Source of the DNA: JAKFWF01 sp963750535 | GTDB lineage: Bacteria > Pseudomonadota > Alphaproteobacteria > Rhizobiales > Hyphomicrobiaceae | DNA: 64,000 bases | Reading direction: 5' to 3' | NCBI GenBank assembly: GCA_963750535.1 | Contig: CAVVRF010000008.1 | Coordinates: 62,001 to 126,000, forward strand | Part shown: piece by piece, positions 57,899 to 64,000 of the stretch | Layout: every line of letters starts with the position of its first letter | How positions within the stretch are numbered: position 1 is the first letter of the stretch | Translations under genes and position numbers: made by a program | Notes under the pieces: generated by a model | Told to the model about the DNA's origin: nothing | Databases searched by the model: none | Seen by the model: the letters and a program-made list of their open reading frames with translations, nothing else

Positions 57899-58452
57899 CT
57901 GTTGACGGCGGGAGCGCGCTCCCGGGCCGAAGCGCCGACCTCGGCGCCCTGCAGGATGCGCCGGCAGTCCTCGAGCTCGCCGACCAGCGCCTTGAGGCGA
58001 GCGACATGCTCATTGCGATTGTAGGCGGCAGGCGCGGATGCGGGCTGCGCGGTCGCCTTTGCCGCCGGGCCGGCGGTCGCCGCGGTCGCGCCCTGCGTGC
58101 CGCCGGCAGACGCCGCTCGCGTCTTGCGGGGCGCCTCCTTGGGTGCCGCCGCCTCGCTCTTGGCGGCGGTCCGCGCCGGCTGCACCTGCCAGCAGGCCTT
58201 GACGAACTCCAGGCCTTGCTCGCGCAGCAACTTCTGCACGCCCTTGATCGTATAGCCCTCGCGGTGCAGGAGGAAACGGATGCCGCGCAGCAGATCGAGA
58301 TCGTCGGGCCGATAGTACCGGCGACCACCGCCGCGCTTCATCGGCCGCACCTGCGGGAACTTGTTCTCCCAGAACCGAAGCACGTGCTTCTGCACGTCCA
58401 GCTCTTCCGCCACCTCACTGATGGTGCGGAAAGCCTCGAGCGCCTTCGCCAT
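57895..58452 (-). CDS. MerR-family transcriptional regulator
   Basis: A 185-residue regulator. The N-terminal MerR winged helix is FRTISEVAEELDVQKHVLRFWENKFPQVRPMKRGGGRRYYRPDDLDLLRGIRFLLHREGYTIKGVQKLL. A Pro/Ala/Lys-rich linker (about 95-145) leads to a coiled segment NEHVARLKALVGELEDCRRIL. No metal-binding cysteine set is seen. It lies behind ihfA and fabH and overlaps the transferase gene; this order is common in related alphaproteobacteria. The effector is unknown. Confidence 0.93.
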   Translation of the reverse strand: MAKALEAFRTISEVAEELDVQKHVLRFWENKFPQVRPMKRGGGRRYYRPDDLDLLRGIRFLLHREGYTIKGVQKLLREQGLEFVKACWQVQPARTAAKSEAAAPKEAPRKTRAASAGGTQGATAATAGPAAKATAQPASAPAAYNRNEHVARLKALVGELEDCRRILQGAEVGASARERAPAVNR

Positions 58453-58603
58453 GGCTCAACCTCCGCCAATTCCCTCTGGCGCAACCCCGGAACGCGCGCC
58501 TCACAATCGATTATCAGTTTATCATATACGAGATTCGCCCCTCGCCGGGACTGATCGACGCCGCCGAGGATTGATCTGAAAAAATTCTGCTGCTGGACGC
58601 GGA

Positions 58604-58921
58604 CTATTCCGCCGCCTTGCGGCGGCTCAGGCCCTGGTTGATGCGGCCCTTCATGATGTTGCTGGGCCTGAACACGAGCACGCGCCGCGGCGTGATCGGC
58701 ACTTCCTGTCCCGTCTTCGGATTGCGGCCGATGCGCTGGCCCTTCGACCGTATGCCGAACGAGCCGAACGACGACAGCTTCACCTGCTCGCCGCGCGCCA
58801 GCGAACTGGAAATCTCCGACAGCACCAGTTCGACCAACTCCTGGGATTCGTTGCGCGGCAAGCCGATCTTGTCGACAACCGCCTCGGCCAGATCGGCACG
58901 TGTCAACGTCTTTATACTCAT
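58604..58921 (-). CDS. ihfA: Integration host factor subunit alpha
   Basis: A 105-residue DNA-bending protein starting MSIKTLTRADLAEAVVDKIGLPRNESQELV. The beta-arm sequence GRNPKTGQEVPITPRRVLVFRPSNIMKGRIN with the intercalating Pro is intact. IHF is a heterodimer with IhfB and bends DNA sharply at promoters and recombination sites. ATG 58921 matches the usual length; a longer frame start at 58990 is unlikely. Confidence 0.95.
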   Translation of the reverse strand: MSIKTLTRADLAEAVVDKIGLPRNESQELVELVLSEISSSLARGEQVKLSSFGSFGIRSKGQRIGRNPKTGQEVPITPRRVLVFRPSNIMKGRINQGLSRRKAAE

Positions 58922-59069
58922 GGCCCGCTTACGCCTCCAACCGCCCCTGACTTGGCGCGGATGGTAGCCGAGGGAAACGCCGGCGGTCAACGATAAGTGT
59001 CAGCCAAGCGGCTGAAATCTAGAGAGGAATTTGGAAAGGCTAACGGCGTGGTGCCGGGCGGGGCGGACA

Positions 59070-60047
59070 CTACCAGCGAGCGAGGACCGCGCCCCAGGTG
59101 AAACCGCCGCCCATCGCCTCCATCAGCACCAGGCTGCCTTCCTTGACCTTGTGCTCCTCGAACGCCTGGTTGAGCGCGAGCGGAATCGACGCCGCCGACG
59201 TATTGCCATGGCGCTGCAGCGTCACCACGATCTTGCCGGGCGCGACGCCGAGCTTGCGGGCGATGCCATCGAGGATGCGGGCGTTGGCCTGGTGCGGCAC
59301 GAACAGGTCGATGTCGCTGGGCGAATAGCCGGTCATCACCAGCGTCTCTTCGATCACGCCGGAGATTTTTTGCACCGCGTGGCGGAATACTTCGCGACCG
59401 TTCATGCGCAGGTGGCCGACGGTCTTGGTCGAGCCCGGGCCGCCGTCGACGTAGAGAAGATCCTCGAAGCGGCCGTCGGAGCGGATGCGCGTGGCGAGAA
59501 TGCCGCGATCACTGCGGCTGCCGCTCTGCGGCTGCGCCTCGAGCACGACGGCGCCGGCGCCATCGCCGAACAGCACGCAGGTGCTGCGATCGCTCCAGTC
59601 GAGAATGCGCGAGAACGTTTCCGCGCCGATCACCAGGGCACGCTGGAACTGGCCGGTCTTGAGGAAATTGTCAGCCGTCGCCATGGCGTAGATGAAGCCC
59701 GAGCACACCGCCTGGAGGTCGAACGCGGCGCCCTTGGTGACGCCGAGCGCCGCCTGGATCTTGACCGCGGTGGCCGGAAACGTGCGGTCGGGCGTGGCGG
59801 TGGCGCAGATCACCAGGTCGATGTCGATCGGATCGATGCCGGCGCGTACCAGCGCCTGGTGGGCGGCGGCGATGCCGAGATCGGAGGTGAGCTCGCTCTC
59901 GTCGGCGATGTGGCGCTGCTTGATGCCCGTTCGCTCGGTGATCCAGGCGTCGGTGGTGTCGACGATCTTGGCGAGATCATCGTTGGTCATGATGCGTTTG
60001 GGCAGATGTGCGCCAACGCCGCGGATCACGGATCGAATGACTGCCAA
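59070..60047 (-). CDS. fabH: 3-oxoacyl-ACP synthase III (FabH)
   Basis: A 325-residue condensing enzyme. The active-site Cys is in FDLQAVCSGFIYAM near residue 112, the catalytic His in LFVPHQANARI, and the Asn in HGNTSAAS. IDLVICATATPDRTFPATAVKIQAALG and VLLxxxGAVVLEA-type blocks are typical. It starts fatty acid synthesis by condensing acetyl-CoA with malonyl-ACP. The start is TTG 60047 with GAGGGGA six bases upstream, in line with the family N-terminus AVIRSVIRGVGAHLPKRI. It follows plsX by 87 bases. Confidence 0.96.
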   Translation of the reverse strand: MAVIRSVIRGVGAHLPKRIMTNDDLAKIVDTTDAWITERTGIKQRHIADESELTSDLGIAAAHQALVRAGIDPIDIDLVICATATPDRTFPATAVKIQAALGVTKGAAFDLQAVCSGFIYAMATADNFLKTGQFQRALVIGAETFSRILDWSDRSTCVLFGDGAGAVVLEAQPQSGSRSDRGILATRIRSDGRFEDLLYVDGGPGSTKTVGHLRMNGREVFRHAVQKISGVIEETLVMTGYSPSDIDLFVPHQANARILDGIARKLGVAPGKIVVTLQRHGNTSAASIPLALNQAFEEHKVKEGSLVLMEAMGGGFTWGAVLARW

Positions 60048-60134
60048 TTTGGTCCCCTCTCGGGCATCGGTTTGAGGCGCGCGGCCAAGCCATCCCCCAA
60101 TGGCCCGGCGTTGCCAGGAATTGCCGTCGCCGGT

Positions 60135-61178
60135 TCACCCGGTCGCGATGGCGGCGAGCTTCCCGTGGAACGCCGTGAGGTCGCTTGTCAAGCGCCCTAC
60201 CAGCCCACTTTCGGCCATGTCGTAGCCGAGATCGATCGCGCTCGCAAAGCCAAGAGCGTCGGTTCCGCCGTGGCTCTTGATCGCAACGCCGTTGAGGCCG
60301 AGGAACGTGCCGCCGTTCACCCGTCGCGGATCCATCTTTTCTTTCAATACCTTGAAGCCGCCGCGGGCGAGCGTCGCGCCGATCCTGGAGAGCAGCGTGC
60401 GGGTCATCGCGGACCTCAGATACTGGCTGATCTGCCGGGCGGTGCCCTCCGCTGTCTTGAGTGCGATATTGCCGGCAAAGCCTTCGACCACGACGACGTC
60501 GACGACGCCTTGGCCGATCTGATCGCCCTCGATGAACCCGCGATAGTCGATCGGGAGCCCTTCGGTCTCCTTCAGCCAGCTGTGGGCGAGCTTGACCTCC
60601 TCGGCCCCCTTGATTTCCTCGACGCCGACATTGAGCAGGCCAACGGTCGGCTTCTCCAGGTGGAACAGCGCACGCGCCATCGCCGCGCCCATCAGCGCAA
60701 AATCGCACAGCTGGCGCGCATCGGCACCTATGTTGGCGCCGACGTCGAGCACGATGCACTCGCTCTTCACCGTCGGCCACAAGGCGGCGATCGCCGGGCG
60801 CTCGATGCCGCTGATCGGGCGCAGGATCAGTTTTGCCATCGCCATCAGCGCGCCGGTATTGCCGGCAGACACGGCCGCCGCCGCCTTGCCTTCCCGGACC
60901 GCATCGAGCGCCAGCCACATGCTCGAGCCCTTGCCGCGCCGAAGGGCCTGGCTGGGCTTGTCGGTCATCTGGATCACGAGGTCGGAATGGAACACCTCGG
61001 AGCGAGCGGCGAGGTTCGGATGCTGCGCCAGTATCGTCTTGATCCGCGCCGAATCGCCGAACAGCTGGAACGACAGGTCGGGATGGCGCACGAGCGCGGT
61101 CGCGGCGCCGGGCACAACCACCTCTGGGCCGTGATCGCCACCCATGGCATCCAGTGCGATGATGTGTGAAGCAGCCAT
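60135..61178 (-). CDS. plsX: Phosphate acyltransferase PlsX
   Basis: A 347-residue enzyme forming acyl-phosphate from acyl-ACP for phospholipid synthesis. ASHIIALDAMGGDHGPEVVVPGA, RGKGSSMWLALDAVREGKAAAAVSAGNTGALMAMAKLIL, GLLNVGVEEIKG and GTFLGLNGVAIKSHGG are all standard PlsX blocks. It makes a lipid-synthesis pair with the downstream fabH. The gene is complete and of normal length. Confidence 0.97.
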   Translation of the reverse strand: MAASHIIALDAMGGDHGPEVVVPGAATALVRHPDLSFQLFGDSARIKTILAQHPNLAARSEVFHSDLVIQMTDKPSQALRRGKGSSMWLALDAVREGKAAAAVSAGNTGALMAMAKLILRPISGIERPAIAALWPTVKSECIVLDVGANIGADARQLCDFALMGAAMARALFHLEKPTVGLLNVGVEEIKGAEEVKLAHSWLKETEGLPIDYRGFIEGDQIGQGVVDVVVVEGFAGNIALKTAEGTARQISQYLRSAMTRTLLSRIGATLARGGFKVLKEKMDPRRVNGGTFLGLNGVAIKSHGGTDALGFASAIDLGYDMAESGLVGRLTSDLTAFHGKLAAIATG

Positions 61179-61229
61179 CGATCCAGCTTTCTGAATGCCG
61201 TGCCCCCGCGCACGGTCGACAAACTTCGA

Positions 61230-61266
61230 ACTACTCGTGCCGCGACCGGGCGCCGCGACGAGTAGT
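61230..61266. promoter_or_regulatory. Inverted repeat between DUF177 gene and plsX
   Basis: ACTACTCGT at 61230-61238 and ACGAGTAGT at 61258-61266 pair exactly, with a GC-rich loop that can also form a short CGCG stem. It lies 52 bases upstream of the plsX start within the minus-strand unit. No T-run follows, so it may be an mRNA stem or an operator rather than a terminator. Confidence 0.5.
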
Positions 61267-61362
61267 CGGTGAACTACGATTCGAGAGGCTACAACATTCG
61301 CGCGCCGCGTTTAACGACTACTGCACGTTGATCAGACCTGAAGATGCACGGGCGCGACACGG

Positions 61363-61896
61363 CTATTGCTTCGGCTTCAGCTTGGCCAGCGCCGCGAACG
61401 GGTGGACCGAGGCCTTGTCTTCGGGCCGTTCCTGCCAGGCAAGCTTTGCTCCCGGCTTTCTCGGGTACGGATCGAGGCCCGCCGACACGCACTCGTAGAC
61501 GATGCGGCCAACGCCGATCCGGCCGTTCTCGATCGGCTCGGCGCCATCCGGCGCGCCAGGATCGAACCACTCGTCCTGAGCCGTGCTGACCGGCCCCGGG
61601 ATCTCGGCTGCCGGCCAGAACTCCACGTCGACCTGTTCCTCGATGCGGGCGGCGACCGGCTCGAGCGAGACGACGCAGGCCTGCACCACGTCGGCGGAGA
61701 TCTCGCCCGCGAGATGGAAACGGCCACCCCGGAGCGGCACGACGCGAACATCGCAGGCGAGCGCGGTGCAGTCGAGAATCTCCAGCGCCTCGGCCAGCGC
61801 GCGGCGCTCGGCATCCGTCGCCGCGCGGCTGACGCGCTTGCCGGTCTCCGCGATCTCGGCAATGGCGATCGACCAATCGGAGAGAACGTTCGACAC
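61363..61896 (-). CDS. DUF177 (YceD-like) protein
   Basis: A 177-residue protein: WSIAIAEIAETGKRVSRAATDAERRALAEALEILDCTALACDVRVVPLRGGRFHLAGEISADVVQACVVSLEPVAARIEEQVDVEFWP, and a C-terminal YPRKPGAKLAWQERPEDKASVHPFAALAKLK. The single CVVSLEPV block is typical of DUF177, linked in other bacteria to rRNA biogenesis. GTG 61896 was chosen because GGAG lies upstream and the protein then begins SNVLSDWS; TTG 61911 is an alternative overlapping the upstream gene. Upstream of plsX as in most relatives. Confidence 0.9.
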   Translation of the reverse strand: MSNVLSDWSIAIAEIAETGKRVSRAATDAERRALAEALEILDCTALACDVRVVPLRGGRFHLAGEISADVVQACVVSLEPVAARIEEQVDVEFWPAAEIPGPVSTAQDEWFDPGAPDGAEPIENGRIGVGRIVYECVSAGLDPYPRKPGAKLAWQERPEDKASVHPFAALAKLKPKQ

Positions 61897-61898
61897 GA

Positions 61899-62468
61899 TT
61901 ATGCTCCACAAGATCCGAAGGCGGGGAACGTGACCTCGCCGGTGGCAAGCCGCGTCAGCGGCTGCTGCTCGAGGTGGCGTGCCGAAGCCGCCATATAGGC
62001 AGCCAGCCGGTCCGGCGCACCGGTCTCGCGGTCGAGATAGACATGATGCGCGAGCAGGCTCGCGAGCGCATCGCCGGACGCCCCGGCGGCCGCCGCGCGA
62101 TAGGCCGCAAGCTGCTCGTGCAGGGCGGCCGCCGCCTTCTTCACTCGCCGCGGCACAGCGAGGTCGGAAAAGCCGATTTCGCGCAGGCTATCGTCGATGT
62201 CGGTCATCATGGTCTCGAGCAGCGCGCGCCCGAGCTCCTGGCCGGCGCGGCCCTCGGTCCGCAGGCGCTCGAGCACCAGGAACATGTGAACGCCGATCAT
62301 GCCGAACCGGCCTTCCGTTGTATCCGGGACACCCCCGTCGGCATAAAATGCACAATCGCGGGCCTGCGCCACGATCGAGCCATAAAGGGCTGATGCGGTC
62401 CGGCCGGTATTGGACCGCGATCTGAACCAGTTGAGCACGTCGGCGTATCCAGCTTGATTGCCCGCCAT
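61899..62468 (-). CDS. Ubiquinol-cytochrome c chaperone (CBP3 family)
   Basis: A 189-residue protein with the CBP3/UQCC pattern: ASALYGSIVAQARDCAFYADGGVPDTTEGRFGMIGVHMFLVLERLR, GQELGRALLETMMTDIDDSLREIGFSDLAVPRRVKKAAAALHEQLAAY. The family assists assembly of the cytochrome bc1 complex. Start 62468 (MAGNQAGYADVLNWF) is the likeliest; an upstream ATG at 62516 and an internal GTG are alternatives. It ends three bases before the DUF177 start and is divergent from bamE. Confidence 0.92.
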   Translation of the reverse strand: MAGNQAGYADVLNWFRSRSNTGRTASALYGSIVAQARDCAFYADGGVPDTTEGRFGMIGVHMFLVLERLRTEGRAGQELGRALLETMMTDIDDSLREIGFSDLAVPRRVKKAAAALHEQLAAYRAAAAGASGDALASLLAHHVYLDRETGAPDRLAAYMAASARHLEQQPLTRLATGEVTFPAFGSCGA

Positions 62469-62584
62469 GGAAGCGCACAACTTCCTGCGGATTGATTGAG
62501 GTGGCAAGATTGCCAATGCAAATATCGAGGCCTTAGCTCGTGCGATACAAGGGGAAGCAATTCGTGAGCCAAGGTGGGACTGTC

Positions 62585-63067
62585 ATGGACGCCAACGTCA
62601 ATTCGGTGCGCCACGTTACGCGCCGTGCGGTTTCCTGGGCCGCCGTCGCCGGCGCCGCAATCTGCCTTGCCGGTTGCTCGGCAACCGTGACGAAGCATGG
62701 TCATCTGTTCCAGGAAACCGACCTGCAGCAGATACAACCGGGCATGAGCCAGGAGCAAGTGAAACTGACGCTCGGGACTCCGACCACCACGTCGACGGCC
62801 GGCAATGCCAATGCGTACTATTACATGTCGTCGACCATGAAGCAGTCCTCGTTCCTGACGCCGAAGGAGACGGATCGACAAGTGGTCGCGGTCTACTTCA
62901 ACCAGGTGGGTTCGGTCGAGCGGGTCGCCAACTACGGCATCAAGGACGGCAAGGTGTTCGACACCATCAGCCGGACCACGCCGTCGGCCAACCAGAACGA
63001 CGACGGCATCCTGAAGCAGCTGTTCCGCAATCTTGGCCAGAAGGGCTCGATCTTCAGCGACGGCTGA
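62585..63067 (+). CDS. bamE: Outer membrane assembly lipoprotein BamE
   Basis: A 160-residue lipoprotein. The signal peptide ends in the lipobox LAGC with Cys at residue 31 (SWAAVAGAAICLAGC), followed by the BamE core GHLFQETDLQQIQPGMSQEQVKLTLGTPTTTSTAGNANAYYYMSS and VVAVYFNQVGSVERVANYGIKDG. It stabilises the BAM complex that inserts outer-membrane proteins. ATG 62585 gives a normal signal peptide; an upstream in-frame start at 62540 exists. Divergent from the bc1 chaperone, as in related genomes. Confidence 0.94.
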   Translation: MDANVNSVRHVTRRAVSWAAVAGAAICLAGCSATVTKHGHLFQETDLQQIQPGMSQEQVKLTLGTPTTTSTAGNANAYYYMSSTMKQSSFLTPKETDRQVVAVYFNQVGSVERVANYGIKDGKVFDTISRTTPSANQNDDGILKQLFRNLGQKGSIFSDG

Positions 63068-63073
63068 TGCCGC

Positions 63074-64000
63074 TCAACAGCCCTGCCGCGCCCGTCCATG
63101 GCGGCTCGGCGGCAGGATGACGTCGAGCGGCATGGTGGAGGCCTTGCCCAGGCTGTCGAAGTTCTGCTGCAGCCATTCGTCCATCGCCTTGTGGCCGAGG
63201 TCGCGAAGCTCCTCGATCAGGCTGAAATCGCTGTTGAGCTTGCTCGCCGCGGAAAAGGCGGCGATGTCGGCACCGCCACCGACGCGATGCAGGAAGATCT
63301 CGCGATAGCCGAGGTCCTTGAGCTCGCCGCGGCGCAGGCAGGCGTTGATGAATTCCACGCTGCGCAGCTCGCGCAGCAGCGGCGCATTGAACGATATCTC
63401 GTTCAGGCGATCGATGATGGCGGGTGCCGACCTCGGCAGCTCGTCGCGGCGGATCGGGTTGATCTGGACCAGCAGAACGTCCGACGCTGCGCACGAGCCG
63501 AGGAACGGCTCGATCGCCGGGTTGCCCATATAGCCGCCGTCCCAGTACGCCTCGCCGTCGATCTCGACGGCCTGGAACACCGTCGGCAGGCAGGCCGAGG
63601 CCAGGACCGCGTCCGCGGTCACCTCGCCGTCGGTGAACACCTTCGCCTTGCCGGTGCGAACATTGGTTGCGGTGATGAACAGCTGGATGCAGTCGCACGC
63701 CTTGACCTTGTCGAAATTCACCTCGCTCACCAGGATCTCGCGCAACGGATTGATGTTGAGCGGATTGAACTGATACGGCGAGGCGAGCTGGGTCCACCAT
63801 CCGAACAGGATGACGGCCGGGTTCTGCTCGATGCCCCACGCCTTCTCCCACGAGCGCGTCCAGCCATTGTCCAGGTTCCATCCGGCCACCGACGCCTCGG
63901 GGAGGCGGAACGCGACGCGCTGCCAGAAATCGGCGAGTTGCTGGCGGGCCTTGCTGCGGCCGCCCTCGACCAGGCCCTCTGCCATGACGACGGCGTTGAC
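63074..64000 (-). CDS. Patatin-like phospholipase, N-terminus outside window
   Basis: The frame is open to the window edge, so 309 C-terminal residues are seen. The catalytic Asp motif DGGYMGNPAIEPFLG (DG dyad partner) is present, with DAVLASACLPTVFQAVEIDGEAYWDGGY upstream of it as in patatin hydrolases; VNAVVMAEGLVEGG at the edge corresponds to the region just after the nucleophile motif GTSAGAMNA. The GxSxG serine itself lies outside. These enzymes hydrolyse acyl chains from phospholipids. Convergent with bamE. Confidence 0.9.
   Translation of the reverse strand, partial: VNAVVMAEGLVEGGRSKARQQLADFWQRVAFRLPEASVAGWNLDNGWTRSWEKAWGIEQNPAVILFGWWTQLASPYQFNPLNINPLREILVSEVNFDKVKACDCIQLFITATNVRTGKAKVFTDGEVTADAVLASACLPTVFQAVEIDGEAYWDGGYMGNPAIEPFLGSCAASDVLLVQINPIRRDELPRSAPAIIDRLNEISFNAPLLRELRSVEFINACLRRGELKDLGYREIFLHRVGGGADIAAFSAASKLNSDFSLIEELRDLGHKAMDEWLQQNFDSLGKASTMPLDVILPPSRHGRARQGC

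Overview
The window looks like chromosomal DNA of a high-GC alphaproteobacterium, most likely in the Hyphomicrobiales (Bradyrhizobium / Rhodopseudomonas / Xanthobacteraceae-like). The signs are a CckA-type hybrid kinase, the complex I subunit NDUFA12, the gene order cytochrome bc1 chaperone-DUF177-plsX-fabH-ihfA-merR with bamE alongside, class II (B12) ribonucleotide reductase, and GAAC-N7-GAAC SOS boxes in front of both lexA and recA. No tRNA, rRNA, CRISPR array, prophage or complete insertion sequence was seen.

Layout. 1-2.6 kb: two short-chain dehydrogenases (one cut by the window edge), a DUF486 membrane protein and two unrecognised genes behind nrdJ. 2.6-9.6 kb: housekeeping block nrdJ, NDUFA12, DUF2155, aat, lexA. 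9.8-11.5 kb: a NIPSNAP gene, two related 75-78 bp palindromic elements and a frame-disrupted M20 amidohydrolase. 11.8-19.1 kb: a dipeptide-type ABC importer with two tandem paralogous binding proteins, two permeases and two ATPases. 19.3-27.4 kb: aldo/keto reductase, IclR regulator, five consecutive SDR dehydrogenases, a Dabb-domain protein and an acetyl-CoA-synthetase-like ligase. 27.5-41.0 kb: a catabolic regulon with two acyl-CoA dehydrogenases, two enoyl-CoA hydratases, a BadH-like SDR, TetR regulator, thioesterase, quinone oxidoreductase, acyl-CoA ligase and a complete branched-chain-type ABC importer (LivHMGF plus binding protein). Palindromic sites of the form AATGAATG-N2-CATTCATT stand at two of the three transcription-unit starts, with a degenerate copy at the third. 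41.3-51.5 kb: MscS-type channel, FliO-like protein, cckA, recA, alaS. 51.6-54.3 kb: small accessory genes, including a shortened PhnA-like protein and a DUF433/DUF5615 pair with a broken first gene. 54.4-57.0 kb: a TPP riboswitch, a receiver-like protein lacking its phosphorylation site, and thiC. 57.1-64 kb: phosphopantetheinyl transferase, MerR regulator, ihfA, fabH, plsX, DUF177, bc1 chaperone, bamE and a patatin-like phospholipase running off the edge.

How the parts work together. The 27-41 kb block reads as one regulon: the Liv system imports an organic acid, the ligase makes the CoA thioester, the dehydrogenases, hydratases and SDR carry out beta-oxidation-like steps, and TetR probably responds to a CoA intermediate. 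The 11.8-27.4 kb block could likewise pair import with repeated alcohol/ketone oxidations, but its substrate cannot be read from sequence.

Caution: six genes in this window carry apparent frameshifts, and every one can be restored by removing single bases. A uniform excess of +1 insertions suggests base-calling errors in the assembly as much as real pseudogenes.
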